64,000 nucleotides of DNA from Rhodanobacter spathiphylli B39 (GTDB taxonomy: Bacteria > Pseudomonadota > Gammaproteobacteria > Xanthomonadales > Rhodanobacteraceae): the NCBI RefSeq assembly GCF_000264295.1, contig NZ_AJXT01000003.1, positions 85,880 to 149,879 of the forward strand. The letters run 5' to 3'. Each line of letters starts with the position of its first letter. Within the stretch, counting starts at the first letter, position 1. The position numbers and the translations under genes were made by a program. The notes beneath the pieces were generated by a model. It ran no database searches, was not told the DNA's origin, and saw only the letters and a program-made list of their open reading frames with translations. This document shows, piece by piece, positions 1-7,836 of this stretch.

Positions 1-2
1 CC

Positions 3-1193
3 AGAGACCAGAATGATCGCAAGGAAAACATCCTGACTGCCAAACTCGACTACGACGTCAATGAATGGTTGTCGCTCTACGCCAAGGCCTACGCGCACCG
101 TTGGGATACCCGCTACGACACCTACTACAACAGTCTTTCTGACCCCGGAACGATAGATGTCCTGTACGACAACGCGTTCTGGGGCTACAAGGATCGCGGC
201 GTCAATATTTTCGCCCGGTTGAGAGTCCAGAGTGGCGTGGAATACAACGTCGGTTTCGATCAGCAAAGCTATGGCGGTCGCGACGAAGTGTTGGTCATAG
301 GCCAGCACAACGAGCATGCCGGTGCCGTGTTCGCGCAGGCGCGTACCACGGACGACATGTCCACCCGATTCAAGCTGTCTGCCGGCGTACGCTACAACCA
401 CCCGGGCGATGGCCGCAGTGCACTGGTCTGGAATGTCGGTAGCGCGTTGGACATCAACCAGTCGTTGTATATACGTGGAACGGTCGGCACTGCATTTCGT
501 CTGCCCACGGCTGAAGAACTGTATGCCGACGATCCGCAGGACGAGCGCGGCAACCTCGACCTCAAGCCTGAGCGCAGTTCCAGCGTCAACCTTTCGATTG
601 GCGGAAAGCTTCCCGGCACAGGTGGCATGCACTGGGAACTGACCGGGTTCCATCGTCGCATCAATGATCTCATCGACTATGCGGCCTACGACGAGACGAC
701 AGGCCAAGATGTATTCGGCAATATTCCCGGCATTGTTACTGTCAGAGGTGGGGAAGCTGATTTGAGCGCATCGTTCGGCGCGGCGATTTCTGCAAGCCTT
801 GACTACACCATCAACCACTCCCGAGCCTCGGGTAGCTCGCGGCAGATAGCGGACATCCCGGTGCAGCAGGGCAAGTTGCAGCTGGACTGGCATCCGACGG
901 CGTTGCCTGTCGGTGCGACCCTCAGTGTCAACCACGCGGGCGATCTTTACACCTCCGACAGCTTCTATTCCGGACGCAAACGGTATGGCAACTACACCGT
1001 AGCCGACTTTTCTGCGCGCGTGTTCCTGGATCATGACCGCCGCAGCCGCGTTGATTTTCACGTCTACAACCTGTTCGACCGCCGCTACGCCACCAGCCTG
1101 AAGCGAGGTCAGGCGGACGCCGGCGGTTACTACACATACTGGAATCTCGGCTTGCCGCGCACGCTCAACGTGACCTACAGCTACGCGTTCTAA
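3..1193 (+). CDS. TonB-dependent receptor, C-terminal part (5' end outside window)
   Basis: The frame is open from the window edge, so about 396 residues of the beta-barrel are visible and the signal peptide and plug lie upstream. The conserved barrel segment around AFRLPTAEELYADDP and the long run of alternating aromatic strands are typical of outer-membrane TonB-dependent receptors. The protein ends in YSYAF, the terminal Phe used as a barrel-assembly signal. The next gene, 28 bp downstream, encodes a PepSY-type inner-membrane protein often found with ferric-siderophore receptors, so iron uptake is the likely role (inference). The substrate cannot be read from the barrel alone. Confidence 0.9.
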   Translation, partial: RDQNDRKENILTAKLDYDVNEWLSLYAKAYAHRWDTRYDTYYNSLSDPGTIDVLYDNAFWGYKDRGVNIFARLRVQSGVEYNVGFDQQSYGGRDEVLVIGQHNEHAGAVFAQARTTDDMSTRFKLSAGVRYNHPGDGRSALVWNVGSALDINQSLYIRGTVGTAFRLPTAEELYADDPQDERGNLDLKPERSSSVNLSIGGKLPGTGGMHWELTGFHRRINDLIDYAAYDETTGQDVFGNIPGIVTVRGGEADLSASFGAAISASLDYTINHSRASGSSRQIADIPVQQGKLQLDWHPTALPVGATLSVNHAGDLYTSDSFYSGRKRYGNYTVADFSARVFLDHDRRSRVDFHVYNLFDRRYATSLKRGQADAGGYYTYWNLGLPRTLNVTYSYAF

Positions 1194-1221
1194 GCAGCAT
1201 GGCGACGATGGGACAAAACGC

Positions 1222-2661
1222 GTGAAGTGGCCGGGCATCCGCGTCCTCTATCTTGCCCATCGCTGGATCGGCATCGGTACCTGTCTGCTTTTTGTGCTCT
1301 GGTTCGTTTCCGGGCTGGTGATGATGTACGTGCCGTATCCGTCCTTGTCGCCACGAGTACGGTTGAGCCACCTGTCGCCTATTGTCTGGAGCCGGATCCA
1401 CATTGGCCCGGATCGCGCGTTGGCGATTGCTGGCGCACGTAGTTATCCCTCCGACTTTCACTTGGAAATGCTGGGTAATGTACCCGTCTACCGGTTGCAG
1501 GTTGCAGGAGACACGGTGACCATCGATGCCGGTGATGGAGGTCGGATCACCACCGTTGATATTGCCAGTGCATTGAAAATTGCCGGATGCTGGTCGCATG
1601 CAAATGTGCCAACGCTGGCCGGAACGATTGTGCGTGACCAGTGGACGGTGGCCGACGGCTACAACGAGACGAGACCCTTCTACCGGATCCTGCTCAATGA
1701 CGCAGAAGGCACCCAGATCTACGTCTCGGCGCGCAACGGCGAGGTGGTTCTGCAGACCACGCGCAGGCAGCGTCTTTGGAACTGGGTGGGGTCGGTACCG
1801 CATTGGATCTATTTCACTGCCTTGCGACGCGATGCCTCGTGGTGGCGGCAGGTGGTTCTGTGGGTTTCGGGTACTGGTATTATCGGTGCCGTTGTGGGTT
1901 TCTGGATCGGCGTGCTGCGCTTGCGCTTTCGCAAACCCTATCGCGGAAAGAACCGCACGCCCTACACGGACTGGAAGCGCTGGCACCATATCGCCGGGCT
2001 GCTGGGGGGCATCTTCCTGTGCACGTGGATGATCAGCGGTTGGCTTTCGGTGAATCCGATGGGCTGGCTGACGGGCAACGGCGGGACGACCGTTCCGATG
2101 GCGCGCCATGGAAAACATCAGGAGCCTTCCATAACGAGGATCATTCCGGCGGCAGCGACAGGTGCGACAGGTGTGACAGAAGTCGGCTTCGTCTGGCGGG
2201 GCGACAAGGCCATGCTGGTGCTGGAAAGCGGCTTGGGCAATCGCCAGCTGGTTGACGCTCACACCGGGCAAACGGTTCATCTGCAGGTGAGAGATATCAT
2301 TGCTGACGCACGTCGTCTGTTGCCTGGTTCGGCATTGATTGCACTCGCGCGACTGGATCACGAGGATGATTACTGGTACTCGCACCATGTGCCACGTCAC
2401 CTTCCGGTGCTGCGTGCCCAGTTTGCCGACGCTGCGCATACCTGGTTGTATCTCGATCCCCAAACCGGCAAGGTTCTGCTCCGCCTGGAGCAGGCGGACC
2501 GAAATTATCGCTGGTGGTTCTCTGCACTGCACACGCTGGACTTTCCCTTGCTGTTTCGGCATCGCCCGGCATGGGATCTGGTGATGTGGCTGATGATGCT
2601 GACGGGGTTGACCATATCCGCCAGTGGCTGCGTCATCGGCTGGCGCCGGTTGCGGCAATAA
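1222..2661 (+). CDS. PepSY-associated transmembrane protein (iron-regulated type)
   Basis: 479 residues with a GTG start 28 bp after the receptor stop. Membrane segments appear at about residues 12-34, 208-232, 252-273 and 450-473. The first begins with HRWIGIG, the usual opening of PepSY-TM proteins (PiuB/FpvG-like family). Between the first and second helices lies a large periplasmic PepSY region. Family members sit beside TonB-dependent receptors and are thought to assist reduction or release of ferric siderophores at the inner membrane. The protein ends right after the last helix with an Arg-rich tail (GWRRLRQ). The operon link with the receptor is inferred from spacing. The GTG start is the first in frame, and no strong ribosome site is visible. 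Confidence 0.85.
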   Translation: MKWPGIRVLYLAHRWIGIGTCLLFVLWFVSGLVMMYVPYPSLSPRVRLSHLSPIVWSRIHIGPDRALAIAGARSYPSDFHLEMLGNVPVYRLQVAGDTVTIDAGDGGRITTVDIASALKIAGCWSHANVPTLAGTIVRDQWTVADGYNETRPFYRILLNDAEGTQIYVSARNGEVVLQTTRRQRLWNWVGSVPHWIYFTALRRDASWWRQVVLWVSGTGIIGAVVGFWIGVLRLRFRKPYRGKNRTPYTDWKRWHHIAGLLGGIFLCTWMISGWLSVNPMGWLTGNGGTTVPMARHGKHQEPSITRIIPAAATGATGVTEVGFVWRGDKAMLVLESGLGNRQLVDAHTGQTVHLQVRDIIADARRLLPGSALIALARLDHEDDYWYSHHVPRHLPVLRAQFADAAHTWLYLDPQTGKVLLRLEQADRNYRWWFSALHTLDFPLLFRHRPAWDLVMWLMMLTGLTISASGCVIGWRRLRQ

Positions 2662-3046
2662 GATTTGGTCGGGTGCCACTGTCTCAGGACACCGAATCAG
2701 AATTGAGCTCAGGATGATTGAACTCGACACATTCCGAGCCAGTCCATCATGGCGAGCTTGTTCGCCGCGGAAGGCTCGACAAGTGAGATGTGCAACAAGT
2801 CGGCGACACCGCTTGGCCGACAGCATTACTGCAATGAAGCTCGCAGCAGCGTCGAGGAAGCTTGCGCTGGCGGACATGCCATATCACGGTGCGATGCGCT
2901 TGCCCAAGCGAGCTGTTCTCTGGCGATGTTCACCGGTGATTGGTCAATGGGCGAAGGCGCTGCCGCCGAATTGGAAAATGAGGCGACCAACCATTCGCTT
3001 GATCCCTGGAAAGTCCTTGTACAGTGTTGGAAAGCTGCGCTGCTCG
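2662..3046. other. Intergenic region without a convincing gene
   Basis: 385 bp between the PepSY gene and the convergent AraC gene. Open frames here run antisense into the AraC gene and have no family features or ribosome site. I see no clear hairpin-plus-T-run terminator. Confidence 0.5.
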
Positions 3047-3748
3047 TCAGGCGCGGCGCGTTTGATCCTTGATCTGGCCTGGTTCAGTCGAAGAGCTCGC
3101 AAAGGCTCGACGCCATGCGCTTGGACTGATACCGACCGTCCGCGTGAACACTCGGGTGAAGTGACTTTGCACGCCAAAACCACAGGACTGCGCAATCTGC
3201 ACAAGCAGTGCGCGGGTGTTGATCAGCAACCATTTGGCGTGTTCTATCCGGCGTTCCATCACCCAATGGTGCGGAGGCAGTCCAGTGGATTGTTTGAACG
3301 CTCTGGAAAAATGAGGTGGGGAAATACGGCATGCCTCCGCGACCTCTGCCACAGGAGCCGGAGCTTCGAGCTTTAACCCAAGCAAAGCCTTGGCCTTCCG
3401 CAGCTGCCACGACGCCAGGCGGCCGGAATGGATGGTGTGCGCAGGGCGCTCTTGAGTCCGTGATGAATGGATGTACTCCTGAAGTGCAAGTTCGATATGG
3501 CGCACAAAGCACTCGGTATAGGCTCCGTTGCCTGTCATTGCACTGCGAATAATTTCGCTGAGTACGCGCAACAGGTCGTCGTGAGGATCGGCATTTGCGG
3601 TACCGGCAAGGTTGGCCGGGCGCGGTGAGTGGAAAATTTCCAACACGGTCGGCATCTCGCTGCAAGACTGCCCGTCTTCGATGCTTCCCGATCCATGCAT
3701 GGTGCCTGCCCCGCCAAACGAATCCGACAGACAAATGCTCGCTTTCAT
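3047..3748 (-). CDS. AraC-family transcriptional regulator (first of three)
   Basis: 233 residues. The start at 3748 is chosen because AAGGAG lies 6-7 bases before this ATG. Longer in-frame starts lack such a site. The C-terminal 100 residues hold the two helix-turn-helix units of AraC/XylS proteins (SPPHFSRAFKQSTGLPPHHW, then IAQSCGFGVQSHFTRVF and a final SPSAWRR). The N-terminal half is short and matches no sensor domain I recognise. It is divergent from another AraC gene at 4198, with a 449-bp shared upstream region. The regulated genes are unknown. The divergent neighbour and the hydratase operon at 5317 are the nearest candidates. Confidence 0.85.
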   Translation of the reverse strand: MKASICLSDSFGGAGTMHGSGSIEDGQSCSEMPTVLEIFHSPRPANLAGTANADPHDDLLRVLSEIIRSAMTGNGAYTECFVRHIELALQEYIHSSRTQERPAHTIHSGRLASWQLRKAKALLGLKLEAPAPVAEVAEACRISPPHFSRAFKQSTGLPPHHWVMERRIEHAKWLLINTRALLVQIAQSCGFGVQSHFTRVFTRTVGISPSAWRRAFASSSTEPGQIKDQTRRA

Positions 3749-4197
3749 GAGGTACTCCTTGATGCGGCAGATCAGGCAATGAATGGAGACTGCTTGGCCA
3801 TAGGACGCGCGGGTGCCGTGATGAACCAACTCCGAGGGGCGTGAAGCAATGACTTGGGACGCTTGGTCCCTGATCCAGGATGATCAAACGATCAGTGGCG
3901 CGTACGCCGCATCATGTGTCAGCTTGGTCTCCCCATTCCGATCGATCTCGATGCTATTGGCTGAAGCATGGAAGCACATCCCTAAAAGCGGGAGAGCGGC
4001 GACTACCGCTTTCGGGTAACGCCGCTCGGTCGCTCCCATTTAGGGTTAGTCGCCACTACACCCATCCCGTGATTTCACTTTGGACGCGCCGAAATAGAAT
4101 CCAGGCTGCAGGCGGAAGCGCCGCCGTGAACTGTCGCGGCGACTACCCATGGGGAAGCCAGCGTCAAGTTTTGGATGAAAAGTCCGGGAGAGAGAAC
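3749..4197. promoter_or_regulatory. Divergent intergenic region between two AraC genes
   Basis: 449 bp separating the starts of the two divergent AraC regulators, so it must hold both promoters. A short dyad GATCAAACGATC lies at 3889-3900. No confident -35/-10 pair could be assigned by eye and no coding frame here is convincing. Confidence 0.45.
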
Positions 4198-5040
4198 GTG
4201 AGTGTCGTCGAAATGTCGCAGCTTCATCGTGCGTCACGACCAGCACATGAATCAACGGCTGGGCGATTCACTTCCGATAGTCTGCGGGAGATTCCAGCCG
4301 GTGACGCGCAGCGGTTCCACAGGTTCTGGCAATCATCCCGGGATGGTCACCACGTCCGTATAACGCCCTGTGGCAAGAGCGTGGTAGTCGGTTACAGAAG
4401 CTCGCGATCAACCTCGTTCGTTTACGTGAAGTCACAGGAAGTCGACGGCGACAGCGTTGCCTGGTCGGCCGCACGCGGCGGCGCGGCGTTCGCGAAGCCT
4501 GTTCAGGACATCGATGCCTTCGCAGCCCTCAGCTGGATTCTCTCCAGAAGCTTGGCGGCTGCACGAATGACAGATGAGATTTTCATACAACACGTGGCCA
4601 TCGCGCTTTGCGAAGTTGCGGAGCAACGGCAGCTGAGCGTGAGTGCGTCAAGACAGAGCGATCGGAGCGGGCTGACGTTGTGGCAAGAGCGGCGCGCCAA
4701 ACAGCTCATCGAGTCCTCGCTTCAAAAGCCTGCTTCGGTCGCCGACATGGCGACTGCATGCGGCCTGTCCGTCGCTCACTTCAGGCGTGCCTTCAAACTG
4801 ACGACTGGCGTACCCCCACATCGTTGGCTCCAGGACAGACGCGTTGCGCGAGCCAAGGATTTGCTGAAGGACGGCATGCTGCCACTTATTGAAATCGCTG
4901 ACCGGTGTGGATTTGGCGATCAAAGCCATTTCACGAGCGTGTTTAAGAAGCATGTCGGCCGGAGCCCGGGGAGCTGGCGTCGGGCAAGTTGCGCGCTGGG
5001 AAATCGAGAGACCCAAGCGGATTTTACACCGCGCTTCTGA
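4198..5040 (+). CDS. AraC-family transcriptional regulator (second of three)
   Basis: 280 residues from a GTG start preceded by GGGAGAGA. The frame stays open 318 bp upstream, but that extension has no family character. The C-terminus carries the AraC double helix-turn-helix (ACGLSVAHFRRAFKLTTGVP, then IEIADRCGFGDQSHFTSVF and SPGSWRRA). The N-terminal domain resembles that of the divergent AraC protein only loosely. The gene ends about 280 bp before the split nitrile-hydratase operon on the same strand, so it is a reasonable candidate regulator of that operon (inference from position only). Confidence 0.85.
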   Translation: MSVVEMSQLHRASRPAHESTAGRFTSDSLREIPAGDAQRFHRFWQSSRDGHHVRITPCGKSVVVGYRSSRSTSFVYVKSQEVDGDSVAWSAARGGAAFAKPVQDIDAFAALSWILSRSLAAARMTDEIFIQHVAIALCEVAEQRQLSVSASRQSDRSGLTLWQERRAKQLIESSLQKPASVADMATACGLSVAHFRRAFKLTTGVPPHRWLQDRRVARAKDLLKDGMLPLIEIADRCGFGDQSHFTSVFKKHVGRSPGSWRRASCALGNRETQADFTPRF

Positions 5041-5316
5041 GCTCGTAGCCGCGTCACGCGCAGTTGCACATCCTGCGTGCGGTGACGCCCGATGCATACA
5101 CAGCTTGCTGGTTTGGTTATCCGGCACAAGATGTTCATTGAAGTCAATCCTGCGCGTTTCAAGAAAGATCACAGTCCGTTCGGGTGCGAGCATCCTGCAT
5201 GAAGAGGCGGCCGATCATTTGCGGCAGCCCTCCACCACTACCCCACGCGTGCGGAACGCTCGACGCTTTTGCCGCGCTTGGAACGGTGCAAGTCGGTCCT
5301 TAAAGGTGCATCACTC

Positions 5317-5664
5317 ATGCAACACAACGCACAAGAACCTCATGCAAGCCTTCCAGGCGTGGTATTCGCGGCTGGCGAGTCGCCGCTCTTCGCGCTTGAT
5401 GACTCGGTACGGATTCTTCAGCGCAAACCGATCGGTCACTATCGGGTGCCAACTTACCTGCGCGGAAAGGTTGGCACAGTCGTTCAAATCATCACACCTA
5501 TTGGCATCGACAACGAGGAAGAAGGTTTCGGACGGGATGCCGGCGTCAAGTTGCACTACTACCGCATTGCCATCCCCATGAGCGAACTCTGGCCCGAGTA
5601 TTCCGGTTCGCCGCGCGATGGGCTGCGCGTCGAAGTCTATGAAACATGGCTGGAGAGGATCTGA
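5317..5664 (+). CDS. Nitrile hydratase/thiocyanate hydrolase-type beta subunit, C-terminal half
   Basis: 115 residues. The ATG at 5317 follows AAGGTG. It matches only the C-terminal SH3-like half of a nitrile hydratase beta chain: GHYRVPTYLRGKVGT corresponds to the family motif GHxRxPxYxRGxxG, which carries an active-site arginine. The chain then runs through the second barrel strand set to the end (EVYETWLERI). The N-terminal helical half is absent here and is encoded two genes downstream at 6308. In thiocyanate hydrolase the beta chain is also split in two, but there the N-half gene comes first. First gene of a packed operon: the alpha subunit starts 2 bp after its stop. Whether the substrate is a nitrile, thiocyanate or other cyano compound cannot be read from sequence. 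Confidence 0.85.
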   Translation: MQHNAQEPHASLPGVVFAAGESPLFALDDSVRILQRKPIGHYRVPTYLRGKVGTVVQIITPIGIDNEEEGFGRDAGVKLHYYRIAIPMSELWPEYSGSPRDGLRVEVYETWLERI

Positions 5665-5666
5665 CA

Positions 5667-6311
5667 ATGCATGAGTCCAATGAGCATGGCCATCCCCATG
5701 CCGAGATCAGCCACACCGAACGCCCCGGCTACTACGAGATCATGGAAACGGCCGTCCGCGAGCTGCTGGTCGAGAAACAGCTGATCGGTGCCGGAGAGAT
5801 ACGGCGACAGATCGAAGTACTCGATTCGCGTACTCCGGCCTTGGGCGCAAAGATCGTGGCACGGGCCTGGCTCGACCCTGACTTCAAGGCGCGTCTGCTG
5901 AAGAATGGTCGTGCCGGTTGCGAGGAGCTTGGCATCAGCTTCTACGATGATACCGGGCTCATCGTGCTGGAGAACACCGAGAAGGTGCACAACCTCATCG
6001 TCTGCACGTTGTGCTCGTGCTATCCCCGCCCCGTGCTTGGCCTTCCACCAGACTGGTACAAGCTTAAGCCTTACCGATCGCGAGCCGTTTCGGAGCCGCG
6101 GGCGGTTCTGGCCGAGTTCGGCACCATCATTCCCGACGATGTGGAGATCCGCGTGAGCGATTCCACCTCCATGGTGAGGTATCTCGTCCTGCCGCGTCGC
6201 CCCGAAGGAACAGAGGGATTCACGGAAGAGCAACTGGCGGCCCTGGTCACCCGCGACGCCATGATCGGCGTCATACCTGCCAACAGCCCAGCGGCGGAGA
6301 ACGCACCATGA
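5667..6311 (+). CDS. Cobalt-type nitrile hydratase alpha / thiocyanate hydrolase gamma-like subunit
   Basis: 214 residues, the catalytic metal-binding chain. The claw motif VCTLCSCYPR (about residues 112-121) supplies the three cysteines and the backbone ligands of the low-spin metal site. Thr in CTLCSC marks the cobalt type, where iron enzymes have CSLCSC. The following PVLGLPPDWYK and the YRSRAVSEPRAVLAEFG block are family hallmarks. The start at 5667 has GGAGAGGAT upstream and lies 2 bp after the beta C-half stop. The stop overlaps the next start by 4 bases (ATGA). A cobalt-type NiCoT transporter in the same operon supports the metal assignment. Activity is hydration of a nitrile, or hydrolysis of thiocyanate if the complex is of that subtype. 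Confidence 0.92.
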   Translation: MHESNEHGHPHAEISHTERPGYYEIMETAVRELLVEKQLIGAGEIRRQIEVLDSRTPALGAKIVARAWLDPDFKARLLKNGRAGCEELGISFYDDTGLIVLENTEKVHNLIVCTLCSCYPRPVLGLPPDWYKLKPYRSRAVSEPRAVLAEFGTIIPDDVEIRVSDSTSMVRYLVLPRRPEGTEGFTEEQLAALVTRDAMIGVIPANSPAAENAP

Positions 6312-6655
6312 CCGAGACAAGAGCACTGGTGGAACGACTGCCAAACGATATTGGCGGCGTCAAATCCGCGCCGATCCAGCAGGTGGAGCACGAGCTGCTG
6401 CCCTGGGAGAAGCGCTGTCATGCGCTCGCTGATGTTCTCGACTTTCACAAGATCATCAACACCGAGGAAAAGCGGCGCGGCGTCGAGGCACTCGGCGCAG
6501 AGATGGTCAACGCCCTGTCCTACTACGAACGCTGGATCGTCGCGTTCGCGAATATCCTGTTCCAGAGAAGAGTGCTGACTCCGACCGAGGTGGCACGAAA
6601 GATGGACGAGGTTGCGGCCCGGTCAGATGACATTTCGCAGGCCGCGAAAGCGTAG
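6308..6655 (+). CDS. Nitrile hydratase-type beta subunit N-terminal half (or activator-like protein)
   Basis: 115 residues, starting inside the alpha stop (ATGA overlap). LPWEKRCHALADVL and then LSYYERWIVAFANIL match the helical N-terminal half of nitrile hydratase beta chains. The Arg of YYER is the second beta-chain active-site arginine of the family. The cobalt-inserting activator proteins (P14K/P15K type) share this fold and usually sit in exactly this position after alpha, so the gene may serve as structural half-subunit, as activator, or both. No other activator gene is visible. The stop lies 10 bp before the aquaporin start. Confidence 0.8.
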   Translation: MTETRALVERLPNDIGGVKSAPIQQVEHELLPWEKRCHALADVLDFHKIINTEEKRRGVEALGAEMVNALSYYERWIVAFANILFQRRVLTPTEVARKMDEVAARSDDISQAAKA

Positions 6656-6665
6656 TGCAGCGGAG

Positions 6666-7421
6666 ATGAGAACCGCCGACCGATTCGACATGCACACGTG
6701 CTTCTTCGAGCACGATCCCGGGTTGGCGCTGTTTCGGCGTGCATCTGCCGAATTCGTCGGGACGCTGTTCCTGGTGTTGGTCATCGTTGGCTCCGGCATT
6801 CTGTCCCGCCGCCTTGCCTCGACTCCGGAGCTCGCACTCGCGGTAAGCGCAATGGCCACGGCAAGCGCGCTTGCTGGCTTGATCGCCGCGCTGGGCAATG
6901 TTTCCGGAGGCCACTTCAATCCCCTGATTACTTTCCTTCAGTGGCTCGGAGGCGAGCGGAACCTGGGTTGCACGCTGGCGTACATCGCGGGCCAGTTTGT
7001 CGGTGGCATCCTCGGTGCGTTGCTCGCAGACGCGCTGTTTGGATCCGATTCGGCCACGACCGTTTCGCCCCATGCGCTGGTGACGCTCGGGCTGAGTGAA
7101 ATTGTCGCCAGTTGCGGCCTCATGATCCTGGTCTTCGGGTGCAGTCGGAGCGGGCGCGCTTCGAGTGGGCCGTTTGCCGTCGCCGCATGGTTGATGTCAG
7201 CCATCGTGGCGACCCCCTCGGCTTCCTATGCGAATCCCGCTGTAACGGTTTCGGCCACGTTCGCCTTCGGTCCGGTAGCACTACCCTCCGGGCTCGCAAT
7301 CCTCTACCTGCCGGCGGAAGTGGCCGGGGCGCTGATCGCGTTCGCGATCATTGCTATCTGCTATCCGCGCGTCGCAACGACCGTGCCGGCTGATTACACG
7401 GAGGAGAGCAGTCATGAGTGA
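6666..7421 (+). CDS. MIP-family channel (aquaporin/AqpS-like)
   Basis: 251 residues from the ATG at 6666, preceded by GCGGAG. Six hydrophobic segments and two half-helix loops are visible. The first loop reads GGHFNPLIT (NPL instead of NPA) and the second SYANPAVT. In classical aquaporins the second NPA is followed by the Arg of the selectivity filter, here replaced by Val-Thr as in AqpS-like channels. This implies a wider, less water-specific pore, plausibly for a small neutral solute such as an amide, urea or a nitrile (inference). It lies within the hydratase operon, 10 bp after the beta N-half and overlapping the next gene by 8 bases. Confidence 0.85.
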   Translation: MRTADRFDMHTCFFEHDPGLALFRRASAEFVGTLFLVLVIVGSGILSRRLASTPELALAVSAMATASALAGLIAALGNVSGGHFNPLITFLQWLGGERNLGCTLAYIAGQFVGGILGALLADALFGSDSATTVSPHALVTLGLSEIVASCGLMILVFGCSRSGRASSGPFAVAAWLMSAIVATPSASYANPAVTVSATFAFGPVALPSGLAILYLPAEVAGALIAFAIIAICYPRVATTVPADYTEESSHE

Positions 7422-7836
7422 AAGGGGGCTGATCCGTCGCTCAAGTCTCCACGGCTTCGACAAGACCATCGAGTTGCTGACGATCGCCATTGAGAAGGGC
7501 GGCATGCGGCTGGCCGCCAAGATCGACCACTCCGCCGCCGCCCGGGCCGCGGGGCTCTCATTGCGCGGTACCGTCGTGCTGATCTTTGGCAATGCGCAAG
7601 CCGGTACCCCGCTGATGTTGAGGAACCAGGAAGTGGGCATCGATCTTCCGTTGAAAATCCTGGTTTGGGACAATGCGGAAGGCATGGCGCATGTTTCGTA
7701 CAACGCACCGGCATGGATTGCCGAGCGTCATGGGCTGGTTGGCATGAAGGCCATGCTGGCTGTTCTGGAAAGGGCTCTTGCAGAGGTCGTGGAAGGCGTC
7801 GCATCGCCGGATGGAGCGGAGTGTCCTCCGTCATGA
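7414..7836 (+). CDS. DUF302-domain protein
   Basis: 140 residues. The ATG at 7414 sits after GGAGGAGAG and inside the end of the aquaporin gene. The body (FDKTIELLTIAIEKGGMRLAAKIDHSAAA, then VVLIFGNAQAGTPLM and IDLPLKILVW) follows the DUF302 pattern, a small alpha/beta domain of unproven function. The stop overlaps the start of the transporter gene (ATGA), so translation of the two is probably coupled. A second DUF302 protein is encoded at 15969. The role in the hydratase operon is unknown. Confidence 0.8.
   Translation: MSERGLIRRSSLHGFDKTIELLTIAIEKGGMRLAAKIDHSAAARAAGLSLRGTVVLIFGNAQAGTPLMLRNQEVGIDLPLKILVWDNAEGMAHVSYNAPAWIAERHGLVGMKAMLAVLERALAEVVEGVASPDGAECPPS

Noticed and set aside
2624..3376. 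250-codon frame between the PepSY and AraC genes
   Set aside because: It overlaps the AraC gene antisense, is Arg/Ser/Cys-rich and has no ribosome site or recognisable domain.
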